Of a DNA stretch of 64,000 bases, positions 49,836-62,500 are shown one piece after another. Origin of the DNA: Coccinella septempunctata (taxonomy: Eukaryota; Arthropoda; Insecta; Coleoptera; Coccinellidae); contig NC_058193.1 of assembly GCF_907165205.1 (NCBI RefSeq), positions 13,933,544 through 13,997,543 of the forward strand, written 5' to 3'. How positions within the stretch are numbered: position 1 is the stretch's first letter; each line of letters opens with the position of its first letter. Made by a program: the position numbers and the translations under genes. The notes beneath the pieces were generated by a model. The model had not been told where the DNA came from and did not search any database. It saw nothing but the letters and a program-made list of their open reading frames with translations.

Positions 49836-52800
49836 TTGAGATTTCAGTGGTCAATTCGGCAAAGTGTGATATCAATTCCTCGAAAACTGTTGGATCAATT
49901 CGAACCGAATCTTGAAACTGCACATAGTTTTCGAAATGAGATGCACATGTTGAATTTCAGTTCGATAGTTCAGATAGGAATTGAGATTTCAGTGGTCAAT
50001 TCGGCAAAGTGTGATATCAATTCCTCGAAAACTGTTGGATCAATTCGAACCAAATCTTGGAACTGCACATAGTTTTCGAATTGAGATGCACATGTTGAAT
50101 TTCTGTTCGATAGTTCTGATAGGAATTGAGATTTCAGTGGTCAATTCGGCAAAGTGTGATAACAATTCCTCGAAAACTGTTGGATCAATTCGAACCAAAT
50201 CTTGAAATTTTACACAGTTGTCGAATTGAGATGCACATGTTGAATTTCAGTTCGATAGTTCAAATAGGAATTGAGATTTTAGTGGTCAATTCGGCAAAGT
50301 GTGATATCAATTCCTCGAAAACTGTTGGATCAATTCGAACCAAATCTTGAAACTGCACATAGTTTTCGGATTGAGATGCACATGTTGAATTTCAGTTCGA
50401 TAGTTCAGATAGGAATTGAGATTTCAGTGGACGATTCGACATAGTATCATTTGAATTCCTAAGGAACTATTGGATCAATTCGACCCAAATCTCGAAACTG
50501 TACACAGTTTTCGAATTGAGATGCACAGTGGTCAATTCGGCAAAGTAAGATATCAATTCCTCGAAAACTGTTGGATCAATTCGAACCAAATCTTGAAATT
50601 TTACACAGTTTTCGAATTGAGATGCACATGTTGAATTTCAGTTCGATAGTTCAGATAGGAATTGAGATTTCAGTGGTCAATTCGGCAAAGTGTGATATCA
50701 ATTCCTCGAAAACTGTTGGATCAATTCGAACCAAATCTTGAAATTTTACACAGTTTTCGAATTGAGATGCACATGTTGTATTTCAGTTCGATAGTTCAAA
50801 TAGGAATTGAGATTTTAGTGGTCAATTCGGCAAAGTGTGATATCAATTCCTCGAAAACTGTTGGATCAATTCGAACCAAATCTTGAAACTGCACATAGTT
50901 TTCGGATTGAGATGCACATGTTGAATTTCAGTTCGATAGTTCAGATAGGAATTGAGATTTCAGTGGACGATTCGACATAGTATCATTTGAATTCCTAAGG
51001 AACTATTGGATCAATTCGACCCAAATCTCGAAACTGTACACAGTTTTCGAATTGAGATGCACATGTTGAATTTCAGTTCGATAGTTCAGATAGGAATTGA
51101 GATTTCAGTGGTCAATTCGGCAAAGTAAGATATCAATTCCTCGAAAACAGTTGGATCAATTCGAACCAAATCTTGAAATTTTACACAGTTTTCCAATTGA
51201 GATGCACATGTTGAATTTCAGTTCGATAGTTCAGATAGGAATTGAGATTTCAGTGGTCTATTCGGCGAAGTGTGATATCCATACCTCTAAAACTGTTGGA
51301 TCAATTCGAACCAAATCTTGAAACTGCACATAGTTTTCGAAATGAGATGCACATGTTGAATTTCAGATCGATAGTTCAGATAGGAATTGAGATTTCAGTG
51401 GTCAATTCGGCAAAGTGTGATATCAATTCCTCGAAAACTGTTGGATCAATTCGAACCGAATCTTGAAACTGCACATAGTTTTCGAAATGAGATGCACATG
51501 TTGAATTTCAGTTCGATAGTTCAGATAGGAATTGAGATTTCAGTGGTCAATTCGGCAAAGTGTGATATCAATTCCTCGAAAACTGTTGGATCAATTCGAA
51601 CCAAATCTTGGAACTGCACATAGTTTTCGAATTGAGATGCACATGTTGAATTTCTGTTCGATAGTTCTGATAGGAATTGAGATTTCAGTGGTCAATTCGG
51701 CAAAGTGTGATAACAATTCCTCGAAAACTGTTGGATCAATTCGAACCAAATCTTGAAATTTTACACAGTTGTCGAATTGAGATGCACATGTTGAATTTCA
51801 GTTCGATAGTTCAAATAGGAATTGAGATTTTAGTGGTCAATTCGTCAAAGTGTGATATCAATTCCTCGAAAACTGTTGGATCAATTCGAACCAAATCTTG
51901 AAACTGCACATAGTTTTCGGATTGAGATGCACATGTTGAATTTCAGTTCGATAGTTCAGATAGGAATTGAGATTTCAGTGGACGATTCGACATAGTATCA
52001 TTTGAATTCCTAAGGAACTATTGGATCAATTCGACCCAAATCTCGAAACTGTACACAGTTTTCGAATTGAGATGCACAGTGGTCAATTCGGCAAAGTAAG
52101 ATATCAATTCCTCGAAAACTGTTGGATCAATTCGAACCAAATCTTGAAATTTTACACAGTTTTCGAATTGAGATGCACATGTTGAATTTCAGTTCGATAG
52201 TTCAGATAGGAATTGAGATTTCAGTGGTCAATTCGGCAAAGTGTGATATCAATTCCTCGAAAACTGTTGGATCAATTCGAACCAAATCTTGAAATTTTAC
52301 ACAGTTTTCGAATTGAGATGCACATGTTGAATTTCAGTTCGATAGTTCAAATAGGAATTGAGATTTTAGTGGTCAATTCGGCGAAGTGTGATATCAATTC
52401 CTCGAAAACTGTTGGATCAATTCGAACCAAATCTTGAAACTGCACATAGTTTTCGGATTGAGATGCACATGTTGAATTTCAGTTCGATAGTTCAGATAGG
52501 AATTGAGATTTCAGTGGACGATTCGACATAGTATCATTTGAATTCCTAAAGAACTATTGGATCAATTCGACCCAAATCTCGAAACTGTACACAGTTTTCG
52601 AATTGAGATGCACATGTTGAATTTCAGTTCGATAGTTCAGATAGGAATTGAGATTTCAGTGGTCAATTCGGCAAAGTAAGATATCAATTCCTCGAAAACA
52701 GTTGGATCAATTCGAACCAAATCTTGAAATTTTACACAGTTTTCCAATTGAGATGCACATGTTGAATTTCAGTTCGATAGTTCAGATAGGAATTGAGATT

Positions 52801-52937
52801 TCAGTGGTCTATTCGGCGAAGTGTGATATCCATACCTCTAAAACTGTTGGATCAATTCGAACCAAATCTTGAAACTGCACATAGTTTTCGAAATGAGATG
52901 CACATGTTGAATTTCAGATCGATAGTTCAGATAGGAA
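49836..52937 (+). repeat. 1,551-bp higher-order repeat (11 monomers), two units
   Basis: Monomers at 49836, 49981, 50126, 50662, 51097 and 51242 recur exactly 1,551 bp later at 51387, 51532, 51677, 52213, 52648 and 52793. The length is ten monomers of 145 bp plus one of 101 bp. Shared private variants include CAGTTGTCGAATTGAG (near 50216 and 51767) and the 44-bp deletion junction. A third, partial relative starts at 53083. Confidence 0.88.
50416..50661 (+). repeat. Monomer pair with 44-bp deletion (first of two)
   Basis: GAGATGCACA joins directly to GTGGTCAATTCGG at about 50527, removing 44 bp that begin TGTTGAATTT and end GAGATTTCA. The pair is therefore 246 bp instead of 290. The same junction is at about 52078 (51967-52212), one 1,551-bp unit later. 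CA lies at both breakpoints. Confidence 0.9.
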
Positions 52938-54242
52938 TTGAGATTTCAGTGGTCAATTCGGCAAAGTGTGATATCAAATCCTCGAAAACTGTTGGATCAA
53001 CTCGAACCAAATCTTGAAACTGCACATAGTTTTCGGATTGAGATTCACATGTTGAATTTCAGTTCGATAGTTCAGATAGGAATTGAGATTTCAGTGGTCA
53101 ATTCGGCAAAGTGTGATATCAATTCCTCGAAAACTGTTGGATCAATTCGAACCGAATCTTGAAACTGCACATAGTTTTCGAAATGAGATGCACATGTTGA
53201 ATTTCAGTTCGATAGTTCAGATAGGAATTGAGATTTCAGTGGTCAATTCGGCAAAGTGTGATATCAATTCCTCGAAAACTGTTGGATCAATTCGAACCAA
53301 ATCTTGGAACTGCACATAGTTTTCGAATTGAGATGCACATGTTGAATTTCTGTTCGATAGTTCTGATAGGAATTGAGATTTCAGTGGTCAATTCGGCAAA
53401 GTGTGATAACAATTCCTCGAAAACTGTTGGATCAATTCGAACCAAATCTTGAAATTTTACACAGTTTTCGAATTGAGATGCACATGTTGAATTTCAGTTC
53501 GATAGTTCAAATAGGAATTGAGATTTTAGTGGTCAATTCGGCAAAGTGTGATATCAATTCCTCGAAAACTGTTGGATCAATTCGAACCAAATCTTGAAAC
53601 TGCACATAGTTTTCGGATTGAGATGCACATGTTGAATTTCAGTTCGATAGTTCAGATAGGAATTGAGATTTCAGTGGACGATTCGACATAGTATCATTTG
53701 AATTCCTAAGGAACTATTGGATCAATTCGACCCAAATCTCGAAACTGTACACAGTTTTCGAATTGAGATGCACATGTTGAATTTCAGTTCGATAGTTCAG
53801 ATAGAAATTGAGATTTCAGTGGTCAATTCGGCAAAGTAAGATATCAATTCCTCGAAAACTGTTGGATCAATTCGAACCAAATCTTGAAATTTTACACAGT
53901 TTTCGAATTGAGATGCACATGTTGAATTTCAGTTCGATAGTTCAGATAGGAATTGAGATTTCAGTGGTCAATTCGGCAAAGTGTGATATCAATTCCTCGA
54001 AAACTGTTGGATCAATTCGAACCAAATCTTGGAACTGCACATAGTTTTCGAATTGAGATGCACATGTTGAATTTCAGTTCGATAGTTCTGATAGGAATTG
54101 AGATTTCAGTGGTCAATTCGGCAAAGTGTGATAACAATTCCTCGAAAACTGTTGGATCAATTCGAACCAAATCTTGAAATTTTACACAGTTTTCGAATTG
54201 AGATGCACATGTTGAATTTCAGTTCGATAGTTCAAATAGGAA

Positions 54243-54412
54243 TTGAGATTTTAGTGGTCAATTCGGCAAAGTGTGATATCAATTCCTCGAAAACTGTTGG
54301 ATCAATTCGAACCAAATCTTGAAACTGCACATAGTTCAAAAACTCAATCAAAAACTCAATCCAAAGATTGAGATGCACATGTTGAATTTCAGTTCGATAG
54401 TTCAGATAGGAA
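54243..54412 (+). repeat. 170-bp monomer with foldback-templated insertion
   Basis: Between CTGCACATAGTT and GATTGAGATGCAC the usual TTCG(G/A) is replaced by about 30 bases, for a net gain of 25 bp. The inserted stretch is a 12-bp direct repeat, TCAAAAACTCAA, at 54336-54347 and 54348-54359. CTCAATC at 54343-54349 and again at 54355-54361 is the exact reverse complement of GATTGAG at 54366-54372. The nearer pair forms a 7-bp hairpin with a 4-base loop. Confidence 0.9.
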
Positions 54413-56297
54413 TTGAGATTTCAGTGGACGATTCGACATAGTATCATTTGAATTCCTAAGGAACTATTGGATCAATTCGACCCAAATCTCGAAACTGTAC
54501 ACAGTTTTCGAATTGAGATGCACATGTTGAATTTCAGTTCGATAGTTCAGATAGGAATTGAGATTTCAGTGGTCAATTCGGCAAAGTGTCATATCAATTC
54601 CTCGAAAACTCTTGGATAATTTCGAACCAAATCTTGAAAGTGCACATAGTTTTCGGATTGAGATGCACTTGTTGAATTTCAGTTCGATAGTTCAGATAGG
54701 AATTGAGATTTCAGTGGTCTATTCGGCGAAGTGTGATATCCATACCTCTAAAACTGTTGGATCAATTCGAACCAAATCTTGAAACTGCACATAGTTTTCG
54801 AAATGAGATGCACATGTTGAATTTCAGATCGATAGTTTTGATAGGAATGGAGATTTCAGTAGTCGAGTCGACAAAATATCATTTCAATTCCTAAGGAACT
54901 ATTGGATCAATTCGAACCAAATCTTGAAACTGCACATAGTTTTCGAATTGAGATGCACATGTTGAATTTCAGTTCGATAGTTCTGATAGGAATTGGGATT
55001 TCAGTGGTCAATTCGGCAAAGTGTGAAATCAATTCCTCGAAAACTGTTGGATCAATTCGAACCAAATCTTGAAACTGCACATAGTTTTCGGATTGAGATT
55101 CACATGTTGACTTTCAGTTCGATAGTTCAGATAGGAATTGAGATTTCAGTGGTCAATTCGGCAAAGTGTGATATCAAATCCTCGAAAACTGTTGGATACA
55201 CTCGAACCAAATCTTGAAACTGCACATAGTTTTCCAATTGAGATTCACATGTTGAATTTCAGTTCGATAGTTCAGATAGGAATTGAGATTTCAGTGGTCA
55301 ATTCGGCAAAGTGTGATATCCATACCTCAAAAACTGTTGGATCAATTCGAACCAAATCTTGAAACTGCACATAGTTTTCGAAATGAGATGCACATGTTGA
55401 ATTTCAGATCGATAGTTCTGATAGGAATGGAGATTTCAGTGGTCAATTCGGCAAAGTGTGATATCAAATCCTCGAAAACTGTTGGATCAATTCGAACTAA
55501 ATCTTGAAACTGCACATAGTTTTCGAATTGAGATTCACATGTTGAATTTCAGTTCGATAGTTCAGATAGGAATTGAGATTTCAGTGGTCAATTCGGCAAA
55601 GTGTGATATCAAATCCTCGAAAACTGTTGGATCAACTCGAACCAAATCTTGAAACTGCACATAGTTTTCGGATTGAGATTCACATGTTGAATTTCAGTTC
55701 GATAGTTCAGATAGGAATTGAGATTTCAGTGGTCAATTCGGCAAAGTGTGATATCAATTCCTCGAAAACTGTTGGATCAATTCGAACCGAATCTTGAAAC
55801 TGCACATAGTTTTCGAAATGAGATGCACATGTTGAATTTCAGTTCGATAGTTCAGATAGGAATTGAGATTTCAGTGGTCAATTCGGCAAAGTGTGATATC
55901 AATTCCTCGAAAACTGTTGGATCAATTCGAACCAAATCTTGAAACTGCACATAGTTTTCGAATTGAGATGCACATGTTGAATTTCTGTTCGATAGTTCTG
56001 ATAGGAATTGAGATTTCAGTGGTCAATTCGGCAAAGTGTGATAACAATTCCTCGAAAACTGTTGGATCAATTCGAACCAAATCTTGAAATTTTACACAGT
56101 TTTCGAATTGAGATGCACATGTTGAATTTCAGTTCGATAGTTCAAATAGGAATTGAGATTTTAGTGGTCAATTCGGCAAAGTGTGATATCAATTCCTCGA
56201 AAACTGTTGGATCAATTCGAACCAAATCTTGAAACTGCACATAGTTTTCGGATTGAGATGCACATGTTGAATTTCAGTTCGATAGTTCAGATAGGAA

Positions 56298-56429
56298 TTG
56301 AGATTCGACATAGTATCATTTGAATTCCTAAGGAACTATTGGATCAATTCGACCCAAATCTCGAAACTGTACACAGTTTTCGAATTGAGATGCACATTTT
56401 GAATTTCAGTTCGATAGTTCAGATAGAAA
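56298..56429 (+). repeat. 132-bp deletion monomer (B-type)
   Basis: Thirteen bases are missing: GAGATT joins CGACATAGTATC where other B-type monomers read GAGATTTCAGTGGACGATTC. GATT flanks the lost segment on both sides, again fitting a short-homology deletion. I saw it only once in the window, so it is probably recent. Confidence 0.88.
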
Positions 56430-58016
56430 TTGAGATTTCAGTGGTCAATTCGGCAAAGTGTGATATCAATTCCTCGAAAACAGTTGGATCAATTCGAACC
56501 AAATCTTGAAATTTTACACAGTTTTCCAATTGAGATGCACATGTTGAATTTCAGTTCGATAGTTCAGATAGGAATTCAGATTTCAGTGGTCAATTCGGCA
56601 AAGTGTGATATCAATTCCTCAAAAACTGTTGGACCAATTCGACCCAAATCTTGAAACTGCACATAGTTTTCGAATTCAGATGCACATGTTGAATTTCAGT
56701 TCGATAGTTCTGATAGAAATTGAGATTTCAGTGGTCGATTCGACAAAGTATCATTTCAATTCCTGAGGAAGTAGTGGATCAATTCGAACCAAATCTTGAA
56801 ACTGCACATAGTTTTCGAATTGAGATGCACATGTTGAATTTCAGTTCGATAGTTCAGATAGGAATTGAGATTTCAGTGGTCAATTCGGCAAAGTGTGATA
56901 TCGAAAACTGTTGAATCAATTCGAACCAAATCTTGGAACTGGACATAGTTTTCGAATTGAGATACACATGTTGAATTTCAGTTCGATAGTTCTGATAGGA
57001 ATTGAGATTTCAGTGGTCAATTCGGCAAAGTGTGATATCAATTCCTCGAAAACTGTTGGATCAATTCGGACCAAATCTTGAAATTTTACACAGTTTTCGA
57101 ATTGAGATTCACGTGTTGAATTTCAGTTCGATAGTTCAGATAGGAATTGAGATTTCAGTGGTCAATTCGGCAAAGTGTGATATCCATACCTCAAAAACTG
57201 TTGGATCAATTCGAACCAAATCTTGAAACTGCACATAGTTTTCGAAATGAGATGCACATGTTGAATTTCAGATCGATAGTTCTGATAGGAATGGAGATTT
57301 CAGTGGTCAATTCGGCAAAGTGTGATATCAAATCCTCGAAAACTGTTGGATCAATTCGAACCAAATCTTGAAACTGCACATAGTTTTCGAATTGAGATTC
57401 ACACGTTGAATTTCAGTTCGATAGTTCAGATAGGAATTGAGATTTCAGTGGTCAATTCGGCAAAGTGTGATATCAAATCCTCGAAAACTGTTGGATCAAC
57501 TCGAACCAAATCTTGAAACTGCACATAGTTTTCGGATTGAGATTCACATGTTGAATTTCAGTTCGATAGTTCAGATAGGAATTGAGATTTCAGTGGTCAA
57601 TTCGGCAAAGTGTGATATCAATTCCTCGAAAACTGTTGGATCAATTCGAACCGAATCTTGAAACTGCACATAGTTTTCGAAATGAGATGCACATGTTGAA
57701 TTTCAGTTCGATAGTTCAGATAGGAATTGAGATTTCAGTGGTCAATTCGGCAAAGTGTGATATCAATTCCTCGAAAACTGTTGGATCAATTCGAACCAAA
57801 TCTTGAAACTGCACATAGTTTTCGGATTGAGATGCACATGTTGAATTTCAGTTCGATAGTTCAGATAGGAATTGAGATTTCAGTGGACGATTCGACATAG
57901 TATCATTTGAATTCCTAAGGAACTATTGGATCAATTCGACCCAAATCTCGAAACTGTACACAGTTTTCGAATTGAGATGCACATGTTGAATTTCAGTTCG
58001 ATAGTTCAGATAGGAA

Positions 58017-59590
58017 TTGAGATTTCAGTGGTCAATTCGGCAAAGTAAGATATCAATTCCTCGAAAACAGTTGGATCAATTCGAACCAAATCTTGAAATT
58101 TTACACAGTTTTCCAATTGAGATGCACATGTTGAATTTCAGTTCGATAGTTCAGATAGGAATTCAGATTTCAGTGGTCAATTCGGCAAAGTGTGATATCA
58201 ATTCCTCAAAAACTGTTGGACCAATTCGACCCAAATCTTGAAACTGCACATAGTTTTCGAATTGAGATGCACATGTTGAATTTCAGTTCGATAGTTCTGA
58301 TAGAAATTGAGATTTCAGTGGTCGATTCGACAAAGTATCATTTCAATTCCTGAGGAAGTAGTGGATCAATTCGAACCAAATCTTGAAACTGCACATAGTT
58401 TTCGAATTGAGATGCACATATTGAATTTCAGTTCGATAGTTCAGATAGGAATTGAGATTTCAGTGGTCAATTCGGCAAAGTGTGATATCGAAAACTGTTG
58501 AATCAATTCGAACCAAATCTTGGAACTGGACATAGTTTTCGAATTGAGATACACATGTTGAATTTCAGTTCGATAGTTCTGATAGGAATTGAGATTTCAG
58601 TGGTCAATTCGGCAAAGTGTGATATCAATTCCTCGAAAACTGTTGGATCAATTCGAACCAAATCTTGAAATTTTACACAGTTTTCGAATTGAGATGCACA
58701 TGTTGAATTTCAGTTCGATAGTTCAAATAGGAATTGAGATTTTAGTGGTCAATTCGGCAAAGTATCATTTCAATTCCTGAGGAACCAGTGTATCAATTCG
58801 AACAAAATCTTGAAACTGCACATAGTTTTCGAATTGAGATGCACATGTTGAATTTCAGTTCGATAGTTCAGATAGGAATTGAGATTTCAGTGGTCAATTC
58901 GGCAAAGTGTGGTATCAATTCCTCGAAAACTGTTGGATCAATTCGAACCAAATTTTGAAATTTCACACAGTTTTCGAATTGAGATGCACATGTTGAATTT
59001 CAGTTCGATAGTTCAGATAGGAATTGAGATTTCAGTGGACGATTCGACATAGTATCATTTGAATTCCTAAGGAACTATTGGATCAATTCGACCCAAATCT
59101 CGAAAGTGTACACAGTTTTCGAATTGAGATGCACATGTTGAATTTCAGTTCGATATTTCAGATAGGAATTGAGATTTCAGTGGTCAATTCGGCAAAGTGT
59201 GATATCAATTCCTCGAAAACTGTTGGATCAATTCGAACCAAATCTTGAAATTTTACACAGTTTTCGAATTGAGATGCACATGTTGAAATTCAGTTCGATA
59301 GTTCAGATAGGAATTGAGATTTCAGTGGTCAATTCGGCAAAGTGTCATATCAATTCCTCGAAAACTCTTGGATCAATTCGAACCAAATCTTGAAAGTGCA
59401 CATAGTTTTCGGATTGAGATGCACTTGTTGAATTTCAGTTCGATAGTTCAGATAGGAATTGAGATTTCAGTGGTCTATTCGGCGAAGTGTGATATCCATA
59501 CCTCTAAAACTGTTGGATCAATTCGAACCAAATCTTGAAACTGCACATAGTTTTCGAAATGAGATGCACATGTTGAATTTCAGATCGATA
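58017..59590 (+). repeat. Block duplicated 20,288 bp away, copy 2
   Basis: This is the counterpart of 37729-39300 (offset 20,288 bp). It leads directly into the 1,595-bp higher-order repeats at the right end. The last few monomers of the block, starting at 59169, were themselves amplified there, whereas in copy 1 they were not. Confidence 0.75.
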
Positions 59591-62500
59591 GTTCTGATAG
59601 GAATGGAGATTTCAGTGGTCAATTCGGCAAAGTGTGATATCAAATCCTCGAAAACTGTTGAATCAATTCGAACCAAATCTTGAAACTGCTCATAGTTTTC
59701 GAATTGAGATTCACATGTTGAATTTCAGTTCGATAGTTCAGATAGGAATTGAGATTTCAGTGGTCAATTCGGCAAAGTGTGATATCAAATCCTCGAAAAC
59801 TGTAGGATCAACTCGAACCAAATCTTGAAACTGCACATAGTTTTCGGATTGAGATTCACATGTTGAATTTCAGTTCGATAGTTCAGATAGGAATTGAGAT
59901 TTCAGTGGTCAATTCGGCAAAGTGTGATATCAATTCCTCGAAAACTGTTGGATCAATTCGAACCAAATCTTGAAACTGCACATAGTTTTCGAAATGAGAT
60001 GCACATGTTGAATTTCAGTTCGATAGTTCAGATAGGAATTGAGATTTCAGTGGTCAATTCGGCAAAGTGTGATATCAATTCCTCGAAAACTGTTGGATCA
60101 ATTCGAACCAAATCTTGGAACTGCACATAGTTTTCGAATTGAGATGCACATGTTGAATTTCAGTTCGATAGTTCTGATAGGAATTGAGATTTCAGTGGTC
60201 AATTCGGCAAAGTGTGATAACAATTCCTCGAAAACTGTTGGATCAATTCGAACCAAATCTTGAAACTGCACATAGTTTTCGAAATGAGATGCACATGTTG
60301 AATTTCAGTTCGATAGTTCAGATAGGAATTGAGATTTCAGTGGTCAATTCGGCAAAGTGTGATATCAATTCCTCGAAAACTGTTGGATCAATTCGAACCA
60401 AATTTTGAAATTTCACACAGTTTTCGAATTGAGATGCACATGTTGAATTTCAGTTCGATAGTTCAAATAGGAATTGAGATTTCAGTGGTCAATTCGGCAA
60501 AGTGTGATATCAATTCCTCGAAAACTGTTGGATCAAATTGAACCAAATATTGAAACTGCACATAGTTTTCGGATTGAGATGCACATGTTGAATTTCAGTT
60601 CGATAGTTCAGATAGGAATTGAGATTTCAGTGGACGATTCGACATAGTATCATTTGAATTCCTAAGGAACTATTGGATCAATTCGACCCAAATCTCGAAA
60701 GTGTACACAGTTTTCGAATTGAGATGCACATGTTGAATTTCAGTTCGATATTTCAGATAGGAATTGAGATTTCAGTGGTCAATTCGGCAAAGTGTGATAT
60801 CAATTCCTCGAAAACTGTTGGATCAATTCGAACCAAATCTTGAAATTTTACACAGTTTTCGAATTGAGATGCACATGTTGAAATTCAGTTCGATAGTTCA
60901 GATAGGAATTGAGATTTCAGTGGTCAATTCGGCAAAGTGTCATATCAATTCCTCGAAAACTCTTGGATCAATTCGAACCAAATCTTGAAAGTGCACATAG
61001 TTTTCGGATTGAGATGCACTTGTTGAATTTCAGTTCGATAGTTCAGATAGGAATTGAGATTTCAGTGGTCTATTCGGCGAAGTGTGATATCCATACCTCT
61101 AAAACTGTTGGATCAATTCGAACCAAATCTTGAAACTGCACATAGTTTTCGAAATGAGATGCACATGTTGAATTTCAGATCGATAGTTCTGATAGGAATG
61201 GAGATTTCAGTGGTCAATTCGGCAAAGTGTGATATCAAATCCTCGAAAACTGTTGGATCAATTCGAACCAAATCTTGAAACTGCTCATAGTTTTCGAATT
61301 GAGATTCACATGTTGAATTTCAGTTCGATAGTTCAGATAGGAATTGAGATTTCAGTGGTCAATTCGGCAAAGTGTGATATCAAATCCTCGAAAACTGTAG
61401 GATCAACTGGAACCAAATCTTGAAACTGCACATAGTTTTCGGATTGAGATTCACGTGTTGAATTTCAGTTCGATAGTTCAGATAGGAATTGAGATTTCAG
61501 TGGTCAATTCGGCAAAGTGTGATATCAATTCCTCGAAAACTGTTGGATCAATTCGAACCAAATCTTGAAACTGCACATAGTTTTCGAAATGAGATGCACA
61601 TGTTGAATTTCAGTTCGATAGTTCAGATAGGAATTGAGATTTCAGTGGTCAATTCGGCAAAGTGTGATATCAATTCCTCGAAAACAGTTGAATCAATTCG
61701 AACCAAATCTTGAAATTTTACACAGTTTTCGAATTGAGATGCACATGTTGAATTTCAGTTCGATAGTTCAGATAGGAATTCAGATTTCAGTGGTCAATTC
61801 GGCAAAGTGTGATATCAATTCCTCGAAAACTGTTGGATCAATTCGAACCAAATCTTGAAATTTTACACAGTTTTCGAATTGAGATGCACATGTTGAATTT
61901 CAGTTCGATAGTTCTGATAGAAATTGAGATTTCAGTGGTCAATTCGGCAAAGTGTGATATCAATTCCTCGAAAACTGTTGGATCAATTCGAACCAAATCT
62001 TGAAATTTTACACAGTTTTCGAATTGAGATGCACATGTTGAATTTCAGTTCGATAGTTCAAATAGGAATTGAGATTTCAGTGGTCAATTCGGCAAAGTGT
62101 GGTATCAATTCCTCGAAAACTGTTGGATCAATTCGAACCAAATTTTGAAATTTCACACAGTTTTCGAATTGAGATGCACATGTTGAATTTCAGTTCGATA
62201 GTTCAGATAGGAATTGAGATTTCAGTGGACGATTCGACATAGTATCATTTGAATTCCTAAGGAACTATTGGATCAATTCGACCCAAATCTCGAAAGTGTA
62301 CACAGTTTTCGAATTGAGATGCACATGTTGAATTTCAGTTCGATATTTCAGATAGGAATTGAGATTTCAGTGGTCAATTCGGCAAAGTGTGATATCAATT
62401 CCTCGAAAACTGTTGGATCAATTCGAACCAAATCTTGAAATTTTACACAGTTTTCGAATTGAGATGCACATGTTGAAATTCAGTTCGATAGTTCAGATAG

